A stretch of DNA of 50,939 bases from CAZWKX01 sp964633975. Its GTDB lineage: Bacteria > Actinomycetota > Acidimicrobiia > Spongiisociales > UBA11373. Under the pieces are notes generated by a model, which made no database searches, was not told where the DNA came from, and saw nothing but the letters and a program-made list of their open reading frames with translations. Positions 43,059-50,190 of the stretch are shown piece by piece (positions within the stretch are counted from its first letter, which is position 1; the number at the start of each line of letters is the position of its first letter). The stretch lies in assembly GCA_964633975.1 (NCBI GenBank), contig CAZWKX010000013.1:1-50939 (forward strand), written 5' to 3'. The position numbers were made by a program, and so were the translations under genes.

Positions 43059-44120
43059 ATGAAGCGCCTCCCCGCCGCTCTCCTCGTCGTGCTCTCCATC
43101 GCCGCCTGCGAGGGAGACGGCGCGGGCAAGACGCTGGCGGCGGAATCCTTCGATGAGCCGATGAGCACCGCGACTTCAACCAGCGCGACGTCGTCCACGA
43201 CCACGTCCATGGACGAGGGCACCGCGTCACCGATCAACGGCCTCCCCGTGTACGACCCGGACCTGCTCGATCGGCGGGTCATCGCGGTCAAGATCGACAA
43301 CCACCCCGAGGCGCGACCACAGTCGGGGCTCCAGGAAGCCGACGCCGTTCTCGAGTATCTGGCCGAAGGCGGCATCAGTCGTTTCGTCGCCCTCTTCCAC
43401 CAAAGTGACAGCGAGTACTTGGGTCCGGTGCGGTCGATCCGGCCTACCGACTCCACCATCCTGGCCCGCCTCGATGCCACACTCGTGATATCGGGTGGCG
43501 CACCCTGGGTGCAGCACCTGACCGTGGCAAACGGAGTCAGCTTGATGGGAGAGGGCATCAGCGGCCTGTTTCGCGTCTCGCACCGGTCTGCGCCGCACAA
43601 CCTCTACGCAAACACCGTCATCCTGCGCGAGAACGCAGACGGCTACGGGTTCGACGACGGGCTCACCGACGCCCTCTACGAGATTGAGGAGTGGGAAACG
43701 CCGCCAGAGGAGGCCGCAGAAGCCGTCACTCTGAGCTGGGCCTCATACAACACAGTCACCTGGGTATACAAGGATGGGGTCTACAAGCGCTATGAGGGGG
43801 ACCGCGAGCACGAGTGGATCGACGTGGACGGCAACCGGGGCCAGCTCGCTTTCGACGTGCTGATCATCATCGAGGGCCGTCATTACACCGCCTACCCACC
43901 GCCCGGCGTGACCACACAAGCCCTGCCCTCCATCGAGACCACCGGATCCGGCAGCGTGTACATCCTCAGCGAAGGCCGGCTGCAGCGTGGCACCTGGCAA
44001 CGAGCCAGCATTGCCGACGCCTTCAGCTTCTTCGACCTTGACGGCAACACGATCGTCGCTCCGCCGGGAGTCCCTTGGATCTCGTTCTTCCCCGCCGGCC
44101 GCTCTATCAGCTTCTCATAG
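43059..44120 (+). CDS. DUF3048 lipoprotein (YerB-like), copy 1
   Basis: 353 residues. Signal peptide with lipobox (LLVVLSIAACEG), a Ser/Thr-rich linker (about 35-55), then the DUF3048 core: SPINGLPVYDPDLLDRRVIA, KIDNHPEARPQSGLQEADAV and SDSEYLGPVRSIRPTDSTIL. The C-terminal lobe has YNTVTWVYKDGVYKRYEGD and ends PGVPWISFFPAGRSISFS. Attached to the outer face of the membrane; biochemical function unknown. It forms a tandem pair with the next gene. Confidence 0.88.
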   Translation: MKRLPAALLVVLSIAACEGDGAGKTLAAESFDEPMSTATSTSATSSTTTSMDEGTASPINGLPVYDPDLLDRRVIAVKIDNHPEARPQSGLQEADAVLEYLAEGGISRFVALFHQSDSEYLGPVRSIRPTDSTILARLDATLVISGGAPWVQHLTVANGVSLMGEGISGLFRVSHRSAPHNLYANTVILRENADGYGFDDGLTDALYEIEEWETPPEEAAEAVTLSWASYNTVTWVYKDGVYKRYEGDREHEWIDVDGNRGQLAFDVLIIIEGRHYTAYPPPGVTTQALPSIETTGSGSVYILSEGRLQRGTWQRASIADAFSFFDLDGNTIVAPPGVPWISFFPAGRSISFS

Positions 44121-44173
44121 GTCCTGAACCCATGTCACCGTCCCCGCCCGGCAACCCTAAGCCACCACGTAGC

Positions 44174-44179
44174 TACTCT
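44174..44179 (+). promoter_or_regulatory. -10 element (TACTCT), leaderless
   Basis: Eight bases before the ATG at 44188, so the second DUF3048 gene can be expressed on its own. Confidence 0.4.
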
Positions 44180-44187
44180 TTGGGCCC

Positions 44188-45384
44188 ATGAAACGGTTGT
44201 GGCTGGGTTGGTCCACCGCCGAGCGGGTCTTGTACCCGCTCATCATCGCGACGGTCGTGGCAACGATTACCGTCGTTGTCTTCACTTCGAACAGCGGGAG
44301 CACGGAGCCCGAAAGCACCGAGATCGCCGGGCCGTCCACCACCAGCGTTTCCTCGACCACGTCGAGCGGCTCATCAACCACTACCACCTCGACCTTGCCG
44401 CCGGGACCTCCCTCCCCCCTGAACGGGCTCCCAGTGGCCGACGAGGAGCTGCTGGACCGCCGCGTCGTGCCGGTCAAGATCGACAACGATTCCACCTCGC
44501 CCCGGCCCCAGTCGGGCCTCCAGGACGCCGACGCCGTCCTTGAGTACCTCTGCTACAGCGATTCCACCCGCTTCCTGGTCCTCTTCCACCACAGCGACAG
44601 CGAGTACCTGGGTCCGGTGCGCTCCCTTCGCCCCACGGACTCCACGATCGTGGCTCGCCTCGGCCCGGTGATCTTCTTCACCGGGGGTCAGCAGTACATC
44701 CGCACTCTCACGCTGAGCCGCGGCGTCAACTACATCGGCCACCAGTACCCCGAGTACTGGGATCTCGACGCCCCCGGACCACACGAGTTCACCAGGTACA
44801 CCACAACGCTCAACCTGCGCCAGCTCGCCGACGAAGTGGGCTACCCGGACGAGTTCTACGGAGGGCTCTACGAGATCGCTCCATGGGACAGCCCGCCCAC
44901 GGAGACCGCCAGCGACATCACCCTGAGGTGGTCCGGCATTCAGACCATCAGGTGGGTCTATGAGGATGGCGTCTACAAGCGCTACGCCAACGGCGATCCC
45001 GACTTGTGGCTCGACGAAGAAGGCGTCGCCAGGTGGGTCGAGGCGGAGCGCAGCGGCGAATCACTGGAGTCCGTGGCCACCGAGATCGTGGAGGACGGCC
45101 ACGGGGGCCAGCTGGCCTACGACGTCCTGGTGGTGATCAAAGGGCACGAGAGCTATGCGTGGCCCCCGGAGGGGGTGCACGGGTCGCCGGTGCCACAGAT
45201 TCAAACAACGGGAGACGGCGAGCTGCTCATCTTCTACGGGGGCCGGGTGCTCGAGGGAACCTGGGAGCGCGCCGCATACACCGACGAGTTCCTGCTCTTC
45301 GACAACGAAGGGAACCCGGCGACCGTTCCGCCCGGCATCCCTTGGATCTCGATCTTCCCCGACGACTACTCCATCACCTACTGA
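44188..45384 (+). CDS. DUF3048 membrane-anchored protein, copy 2
   Basis: 398 residues. Clear paralogue of the upstream protein, but with an uncleaved-looking transmembrane anchor (VLYPLIIATVVATITVVVFT) instead of a lipobox, and a Ser/Thr linker of about 35 residues. Core motifs: VPVKIDNDSTSPRPQSGLQD and YLGPVRSLRPTDSTIVARLG. The C-terminal half carries an insertion (about residues 270-305, WLDEEGVARWVEAERSGESL) absent from copy 1. It ends GIPWISIFPDDYSITY. Function unknown. Confidence 0.87.
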   Translation: MKRLWLGWSTAERVLYPLIIATVVATITVVVFTSNSGSTEPESTEIAGPSTTSVSSTTSSGSSTTTTSTLPPGPPSPLNGLPVADEELLDRRVVPVKIDNDSTSPRPQSGLQDADAVLEYLCYSDSTRFLVLFHHSDSEYLGPVRSLRPTDSTIVARLGPVIFFTGGQQYIRTLTLSRGVNYIGHQYPEYWDLDAPGPHEFTRYTTTLNLRQLADEVGYPDEFYGGLYEIAPWDSPPTETASDITLRWSGIQTIRWVYEDGVYKRYANGDPDLWLDEEGVARWVEAERSGESLESVATEIVEDGHGGQLAYDVLVVIKGHESYAWPPEGVHGSPVPQIQTTGDGELLIFYGGRVLEGTWERAAYTDEFLLFDNEGNPATVPPGIPWISIFPDDYSITY

Positions 45385-45481
45385 GGTGCAGGCGCCGCCG
45401 GCCCTCGCGCCCAATTGGCAACGCCGTCCTGGGAACTGCCGGGTTGTCGGCGTACGCTAAGGGTTGTCTCCACACCCTCCA

Positions 45482-45487
45482 TACAAT
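45482..45487 (+). promoter_or_regulatory. possible -10 element of korAB (TACAAT)
   Basis: Good -10 match without a properly spaced -35 box. It would give a leader of about 80 bases before korA, containing the small ORF at 45513. Confidence 0.35.
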
Positions 45488-45512
45488 GAGCTGGCCAGCA
45501 AACGGAGGACAG

Positions 45513-45566
45513 TTGCGGCGGGCAGATGCCGCTGCCGCTCTTTTGCACAACCCCTCGAGGAGATGA
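45513..45566 (+). CDS. possible 17-residue leader ORF before korA
   Basis: A TTG four bases after GGAGG (45504-45508) opens a frame of 17 codons, Ala/Arg-rich (RRADAAAALL), whose TGA ends seven bases before the chosen korA start and overlaps its ribosome site. This could couple or attenuate korA translation. Short ORFs of this kind also arise by chance. Confidence 0.25.
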   Translation: MRRADAAAALLHNPSRR

Positions 45567-45573
45567 TCGACGC

Positions 45574-47454
45574 TTGCCCTCGAAGACCCCTCCCTCCGCT
45601 CTGAGCAAGCACACCCCGGAATACGAAACGACCGAGAGCATCGACCACGTTCGAATCCGGTTTGCCGGAGACTCCGGAGACGGCATCCAGCTCGTCGGAA
45701 CGAGATTCACCGAAGCATCGGCCATCTTCGGCAACGACGTCGCCACGCTTCCCAGCTTCCCGGCCGAGATTCGGGCGCCAGCGGGCTCCCTCTCGGGAGT
45801 CTCATCGTTCCAGATCCACATCGCCGACCGTGACATACTCACCCCCGGCGACAACCCCGACGTGCTCGTCGCCATGAACCCGGCGGCGCTCAAGGCCAAC
45901 CTCCCCGACCTGGCGCCTGCCGGCGTGCTGGTCGTCAACACCGACGCCTTCACCGAACGCAACCTGGCCAAGGCGGAGTACGAAGAAGACCCGCTCGAAG
46001 ACGGTTCACTCAACGGCTACCAGCTGGTCAAGGTACCCATGGAGCAGCTAACCCGGGAGGCGGTGAAGGACACGGGCGTGACCGGTCGTAGCGTGCTCAG
46101 GTCGAAGAACTTCTTCGCCCTCGGCCTGATGGCCTGGATGTTCGGCCGCCCTCTGGAGCCCACCCTGGCCTGGATCGAAAGCAGGTTCGCCAAGGATCTG
46201 GCGACCAAGACGGCCAACACCCTCTCGTTGCGCGCCGGCTACAACTTCGGCATTGCCACGCAGCTCTTCCGGCACACCTTCCGGGTGAAACCGGCCAAGC
46301 TCCCCAGCGGCGAGTACACCAACGCAACCGGGAATCAGGCTCTTTCCTGGGGTCTCATCGCCGGGGCCAAGGCGGCCAATCTCCCCCTCTTTTACTCCTC
46401 CTATCCCATCACCCCGGCATCGGACCTCCTCCACGAGCTCATACGCCACCAGAACTTCGGTCTGAGGACCTTCCAGGCAGAGGACGAGATCGCCGCCGTC
46501 GGCGCCGCACTGGGTGCATCCTTTGCGGGTCATCTCGGCGTCACCGGGACCAGCGGCCCCGGGCTCGCGCTCAAGTCGGAGACGATCAGCCTCGCCGTCG
46601 CGGCCGAGCTGCCCCTGGTGGTCATCGACGTTCAGAGAGGCGGCCCGTCCACAGGGCTGCCCACGAAGACGGAGCAGGCCGACCTGCTGATGGCCATGTA
46701 CGGCCGCCACGGTGAGGCGCCGTTGCCGGTGCTGGCGGCGCCTTCGCCCGCAGGTGCCTTCGATGCAGCAGTCGAGGCGGTGCGCATCGCCGTCAAGTAC
46801 ATGACGCCTGTAATCCTGCTGTCCGACGGCTACATCGCCAACAGCGCAGAGCCGTGGAAGCTGCCCGACATGGCGAGCCTCCCCGACATCTCGGTGCCAT
46901 TCGCCACCGAGCCCAACGCCGACGGCGAGTTCCTGCCCTACCTGCGCCACCCGGAGACCCTGGCCCGCCCCTGGGCCATACCCGGCACGCCCGGCCTCGA
47001 GCATCACATCGGCGGCCTCGAGAAAGAGGACGCCACCGGGAACGTCTCATACGACCCGGCCAATCACGACAGGATGATCCACCTGCGTGAGGCCAAGATC
47101 GCCGCCATCGCCGGCGACATCCCCCAGGCGGCACCCGACGACGACGGGGCCAAGCTGCTCGTGCTCAGTTGGGGCTCCACCTGCCCGGCCACCTCCGCCG
47201 CGGTGCGCGAGGTGCGGGAGACCGGCAGGAAAGTGGCACGGCTGCACCTGCGTCACCTAAATCCGTTCCCGCGCAACCTTGGCGACGTGCTGGGCCGGTA
47301 CCCCAGGATCCTCGTTCCCGAGCTGAACCGGGGACACCTGCTGCGTCTCATCCGAGCCGAGTTCCTCGTGGACGCCGTCGGGCTCTCCAAGGTGAGAGGA
47401 CAGCCGTTCAGATCCGTCGAGATCGCAGACAAGATCGTGGAGATGCTCGAATGA
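45574..47454 (+). CDS. korA: 2-oxoglutarate:ferredoxin oxidoreductase, alpha (fused gamma) subunit
   Basis: 626 residues. With KorB it oxidises 2-oxoglutarate to succinyl-CoA and reduces ferredoxin. The gamma domain comes first (about 15-200: IRFAGDSGDGIQLVGTRFTE; SFPAEIRAPAGSLSGVSSFQ; AMNPAALKANLPDL). Then the pyrimidine-binding domain (YSSYPITPASDLLHELIRHQ; FQAEDEIAAVGAALGASFAG; TGTSGPGLALKSETI) and a transketolase-C-like domain. This is the two-subunit form known from mycobacteria. I chose TTG 45574 because GAGGAG lies at 45557-45562; an ATG at 45526 would add 16 residues but has no well-placed ribosome site. Confidence 0.93.
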   Translation: MPSKTPPSALSKHTPEYETTESIDHVRIRFAGDSGDGIQLVGTRFTEASAIFGNDVATLPSFPAEIRAPAGSLSGVSSFQIHIADRDILTPGDNPDVLVAMNPAALKANLPDLAPAGVLVVNTDAFTERNLAKAEYEEDPLEDGSLNGYQLVKVPMEQLTREAVKDTGVTGRSVLRSKNFFALGLMAWMFGRPLEPTLAWIESRFAKDLATKTANTLSLRAGYNFGIATQLFRHTFRVKPAKLPSGEYTNATGNQALSWGLIAGAKAANLPLFYSSYPITPASDLLHELIRHQNFGLRTFQAEDEIAAVGAALGASFAGHLGVTGTSGPGLALKSETISLAVAAELPLVVIDVQRGGPSTGLPTKTEQADLLMAMYGRHGEAPLPVLAAPSPAGAFDAAVEAVRIAVKYMTPVILLSDGYIANSAEPWKLPDMASLPDISVPFATEPNADGEFLPYLRHPETLARPWAIPGTPGLEHHIGGLEKEDATGNVSYDPANHDRMIHLREAKIAAIAGDIPQAAPDDDGAKLLVLSWGSTCPATSAAVREVRETGRKVARLHLRHLNPFPRNLGDVLGRYPRILVPELNRGHLLRLIRAEFLVDAVGLSKVRGQPFRSVEIADKIVEMLE

Positions 47455-48470
47455 GCGATACCAAAACCGCCAGGTACTCTCGAGCCGATTTCCAGAGCGG
47501 CCAAGAGGTCCGCTGGTGCCCCGGCTGCGGGGACTACACCATCCTTGCCTCGGTACAGAGTTTCCTCGCCGACCTCGACGTCGACCGGGAGAAGATCGTC
47601 TTCGTATCCGGCATCGGCTGCTCGTCTCGGTTCCCCTACTACATGAAGACCTACGGTCTGCACGGCATCCACGGGCGGGCCCCCGCCATCGCGACGGGCA
47701 TCGCTCTTGCCAACCCGGACCTCTCGGTCTGGGTAGTCACCGGCGACGGCGATGGCCTCTCCATCGGCGGGAACCACCTCATCCACGTGCTGCGCAGGAA
47801 CATCAACGTCAAGATCCTCCTGTTCAACAACCAGATCTACGGCCTGACAAAGGGCCAGTACTCACCCACCAGCGAGACCGGCAAGCGCACGAAATCGAGC
47901 CCGATGGGATCATTGGCGCGCCCCTTCAACCCGGTCAGCCTCGCCCTCGGCGCAGAAGCTTCGTTCGTGGCCAGGACCATCGACATGGATCGGGAGCACA
48001 CCGTGGAGATACTGCGGCGGGCTCACGCACACCACGGGGCCGCCTTCATCGAGATCTACCAGAACTGCAACGTCTTCAACGACAGGGCGTTCGTCCAGCT
48101 GACCGGCCACAGCGAGCGATTGGAGAATCGAATCGACCTCGAGCACGGCAAGCCGGTCACCTTCGGCAGGGACAACAAACGCGGCGTGATCATCGAGGAC
48201 GGGATCGCCCGGATCGAGGAGGTCTCGGAGGTCGGCATCGAGGCCATCCACGTGCACGACGAGCACGCGGCACGCCCGGATGCCGCATTCGCCCTGAGCC
48301 GCCTGTCGCACGGTCCCTACGGCCCGACTCCCTTGGGCGTGTTCCGCGATGCGCAACGGCCCACGTTCGGTGACGGCCTCGAAGACAGGGTACGTTCTGC
48401 TCGCGAGACAAAGGGGCCGGGCGACCTAAACGAACTGGTTCGTCAGACGGGAACCTGGGTCGTCGAATAG
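47451..48470 (+). CDS. korB: 2-oxoglutarate:ferredoxin oxidoreductase, beta subunit
   Basis: 339 residues, ATGA overlap with korA. It binds thiamine diphosphate and a [4Fe-4S] cluster: VRWCPGCGDYTIL (two cluster Cys), VSGIGCSSRFPYYMKTYGLH (third Cys), the TPP motif VVTGDGDGLSIGGNHLIHVL and NNQIYGLTKGQYSPTS. The fourth cluster Cys is probably in YQNCNVFND. The length and order match KorB. No separate ferredoxin subunit gene is adjacent, so a free ferredoxin is the acceptor. Confidence 0.95.
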   Translation: MSDTKTARYSRADFQSGQEVRWCPGCGDYTILASVQSFLADLDVDREKIVFVSGIGCSSRFPYYMKTYGLHGIHGRAPAIATGIALANPDLSVWVVTGDGDGLSIGGNHLIHVLRRNINVKILLFNNQIYGLTKGQYSPTSETGKRTKSSPMGSLARPFNPVSLALGAEASFVARTIDMDREHTVEILRRAHAHHGAAFIEIYQNCNVFNDRAFVQLTGHSERLENRIDLEHGKPVTFGRDNKRGVIIEDGIARIEEVSEVGIEAIHVHDEHAARPDAAFALSRLSHGPYGPTPLGVFRDAQRPTFGDGLEDRVRSARETKGPGDLNELVRQTGTWVVE

Positions 48471-48490
48471 CACCGCCACGCCCCTTTTCG

Positions 48491-48527
48491 GCGGGTCCAG
48501 GTTTCCTGCTGAGCACAGGAGACCCGC
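48491..48527 (+). terminator. stem-loop after korB
   Basis: GCGGGTC (48491-48497) pairs with GACCCGC (48521-48527), with an inner TCCTG/CAGGA stem and a six-base bulge. There is no T run, so it may be a terminator or just a stable 3' end. Confidence 0.4.
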
Positions 48528-48589
48528 AACATGGGGGAATGGGATCGGCGGCCTCTCAGCTTCCTGTGATGGCCGTTGTAGTAATGCGC

Positions 48590-48595
48590 TAGAGT
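48590..48595 (+). promoter_or_regulatory. -10 element (TAGAGT)
   Basis: About 35 bases before the ATG at 48630; the leader carries GGAG at 48618-48621, eight bases before the start. Confidence 0.35.
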
Positions 48596-48629
48596 CGTTT
48601 CTTGGGTTCATCGCTGCGGAGTAGGACTG

Positions 48630-48941
48630 ATGGCTGCCTCCTTGTTGCGGACATTCTCGCTGCCCCCTTGGCAGGTCTTCGATGTCGCGGTCCACTCTGC
48701 CCGGGAACTCGGCCTCGACATCTCCATCATCGACCGCAGCTCCCGCCACTTGTTCCTGTGTGCCCCGCTCCGCCGCAAGCGGGCCCAGCTGGCTCTCTCG
48801 GTCACCGACACCGGCCTGGGCACCGCAGCACTCCATGTCTCGTGGAACGGCAAGACCAGGGCTGCCGGGAGGTGCGCTTCGAGACTGTGCCGGCAGATGG
48901 AGCACACGTTCGGCTCGATTCCTCTCGACGCCGCCACCTAG
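48630..48941 (+). CDS. small protein of unknown function
   Basis: 103 residues. A GGAG site and a plausible -10 element precede the ATG. No signal peptide or membrane helix. The sequence alternates predicted strand and helix: PPWQVFDVAVHSARELGLDI, then HLFLCAPLRRKRAQLALSV, then a Cys/Arg-rich stretch RAAGRCASRLCRQMEHTFG. This could be one compact alpha/beta domain. I do not recognise the family. It stands alone between korB and the convergent PIG-L gene. Confidence 0.55.
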   Translation: MAASLLRTFSLPPWQVFDVAVHSARELGLDISIIDRSSRHLFLCAPLRRKRAQLALSVTDTGLGTAALHVSWNGKTRAAGRCASRLCRQMEHTFGSIPLDAAT

Positions 48942-48962
48942 GCGGAAACGGGGCCGCCCCGT
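48931..48962. terminator. two adjacent hairpins between convergent genes
   Basis: CCGCC-ACCTA-GGCGG (48931-48945, spanning the stop codon) and ACGGG-GCCGC-CCCGT (48948-48962). Likely bidirectional terminator for the small gene and the PIG-L gene; a third stem (CGGCGT/ACGCCG, 48970-48992) lies nearer the latter. Confidence 0.35.
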
Positions 48963-49011
48963 CCTCAGGCGGCGTTCATTTGCGAGACGCCGAAATCCCC
49001 CGGAGCGGTGA

Positions 49012-49857
49012 TCAGCGGAGGCCGGCGAAGAGGTCGTCGGCGCCGGCCGGGGCAGCTACCCGAGAAAAGGCCAGGATGAAGGCCTCCTCGCCGAACCCCT
49101 GGCGGCGCACATCGTCCGGCAGGGTCCGCGGCCATGAATCCTCTGCGATCTGCGTGTGGTGAGACAGCACCGCCTGCCACTTTCGATCGAACCAAGGTCG
49201 CACGTCGAGCCACGTGGTTATGTGCTCATCGAGGGTGCCCGCCCCCGGTTCCCGCTCTGCCTCCTCGGGCGAGATGTCGCCGGTGAGCGCCATGAGACGG
49301 CGTGTTCTGCGAGTCCTCTCCCGCGGCCAAGTCGACCAGTAGAGCTTCGAGGGCTGCCAGGGCTCCCCGTCTCCTTCACTGGGGAACCGGCCCACATCGG
49401 CGGCGCCGAAGAAGGCGGCGGTGCCGACGCGATGCACCTGGATGTGATCGGGGTGCCCGTAGCCTCCGTAGGGATCGTAGGCGGTCACCACCTCGGGCCG
49501 GTGGCGTCTGATGATGCCAACCAGGCGCCCGACCGCCTCCATAAAATCGGCCCTCCAGAAAGCACCCGGATGCTCGTTGTCCTCGGTGCCCATCATGCCT
49601 GAATCGCGATAGCCCAAGAACTCCACGGCCGACAGCCCGAGAATCCGGCCTGCATCCCTTAGTTCCTGCTCACGGACCTCTCCGAGGCGGCGGCCGATGC
49701 CGTCGGCGTCCTCGTGGTTGTGCACCTCCCCTGCCTCTCCCCGGGTGGCGACGACGACCACCACCTGCTCCCCGGCATCGCAGTAGCGGGCCAGAGTGCC
49801 TCCCATCGAAAGGGACTCATCGTCGGGATGGGCGTGGAAAGCGAGAAGCCCGGGCAT
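49012..49857 (-). CDS. PIG-L family deacetylase, mycothiol MshB/Mca-like
   Basis: 281 residues. Zinc-dependent N-deacetylase/amidase of the LmbE group. Zinc ligands are in FHAHPDDESLSMGGTLARY (His, Asp) and GGYGHPDHIQVHRVG (third His). TRGEAGEVHNHED and FLGYRDSGMMG are motifs shared by MshB and Mca. Length agrees with both. It either makes mycothiol or cleaves mycothiol conjugates; the motifs alone do not separate the two. The ATG is nine bases after a TACGCT -10 element. Confidence 0.88.
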   Translation of the reverse strand: MPGLLAFHAHPDDESLSMGGTLARYCDAGEQVVVVVATRGEAGEVHNHEDADGIGRRLGEVREQELRDAGRILGLSAVEFLGYRDSGMMGTEDNEHPGAFWRADFMEAVGRLVGIIRRHRPEVVTAYDPYGGYGHPDHIQVHRVGTAAFFGAADVGRFPSEGDGEPWQPSKLYWSTWPRERTRRTRRLMALTGDISPEEAEREPGAGTLDEHITTWLDVRPWFDRKWQAVLSHHTQIAEDSWPRTLPDDVRRQGFGEEAFILAFSRVAAPAGADDLFAGLR

Positions 49858-49866
49858 GGAGCATCA

Positions 49867-49872
49867 AGCGTA
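49867..49872 (-). promoter_or_regulatory. -10 element of the PIG-L gene (TACGCT), leaderless
   Basis: TACGCT on the - strand, nine bases before the ATG at 49857, in the 24-base gap after atpC. Confidence 0.4.
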
Positions 49873-49881
49873 GCCAGGCCC

Positions 49882-50190
49882 CTACGGCACGCCGGCAGTG
49901 CCCTGCGTCGCACTCCCGGCATCCTCCTCTATCAGCACAGCCCGGTCGGTCAGCAGCGTCACCAGGGTGGGGGAAACCTGAAGGAACCCTCCGTGCACGG
50001 AGAGCCGGATCTGGTCACCGGTGATGGGGGTGACGACCGTCGTGCCCGAGGCGAGTGCCGCCATGAGCGGCTCGTGTCCGGCCAGCACCCCGATCTCGCC
50101 CTCGGTGGTACGGGTGACCAGCATCTCCGCCTGACCCGCCCACACCATCGCCTCGGGTGACACCACCTCGAGCCGAAAACCCCCCGCCAT
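49882..50190 (-). CDS. atpC: ATP synthase epsilon subunit, short form
   Basis: 102 residues. The complete N-terminal beta-sandwich is present: FRLEVVSPEAMVWAGQAEML, TEGEIGVLAGHEPLMAAL and VHGGFLQVSPTLVTLLTDRA. The C-terminal helical hairpin, which regulates ATP hydrolysis in longer homologues (about 120-140 residues), is missing; only about 15 residues follow the last strand. The ATG shares one base with the atpD stop (TGATG), so it is the usual end of the atp operon. Confidence 0.93.
   Translation of the reverse strand: MAGGFRLEVVSPEAMVWAGQAEMLVTRTTEGEIGVLAGHEPLMAALASGTTVVTPITGDQIRLSVHGGFLQVSPTLVTLLTDRAVLIEEDAGSATQGTAGVP

Noticed and set aside
45526..45573. ATG at 45526 as the korA start
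   Set aside because: The nearest ribosome site is 17 bases away, and the added residues do not resemble KorA N-termini. TTG 45574 has GAGGAG upstream. It remains a possible alternative.
48471..48629. Possible riboswitch or small RNA after korB
   Set aside because: There is one bulged stem-loop, but I could match no known riboswitch core, and the next gene has its own promoter-like sequence.
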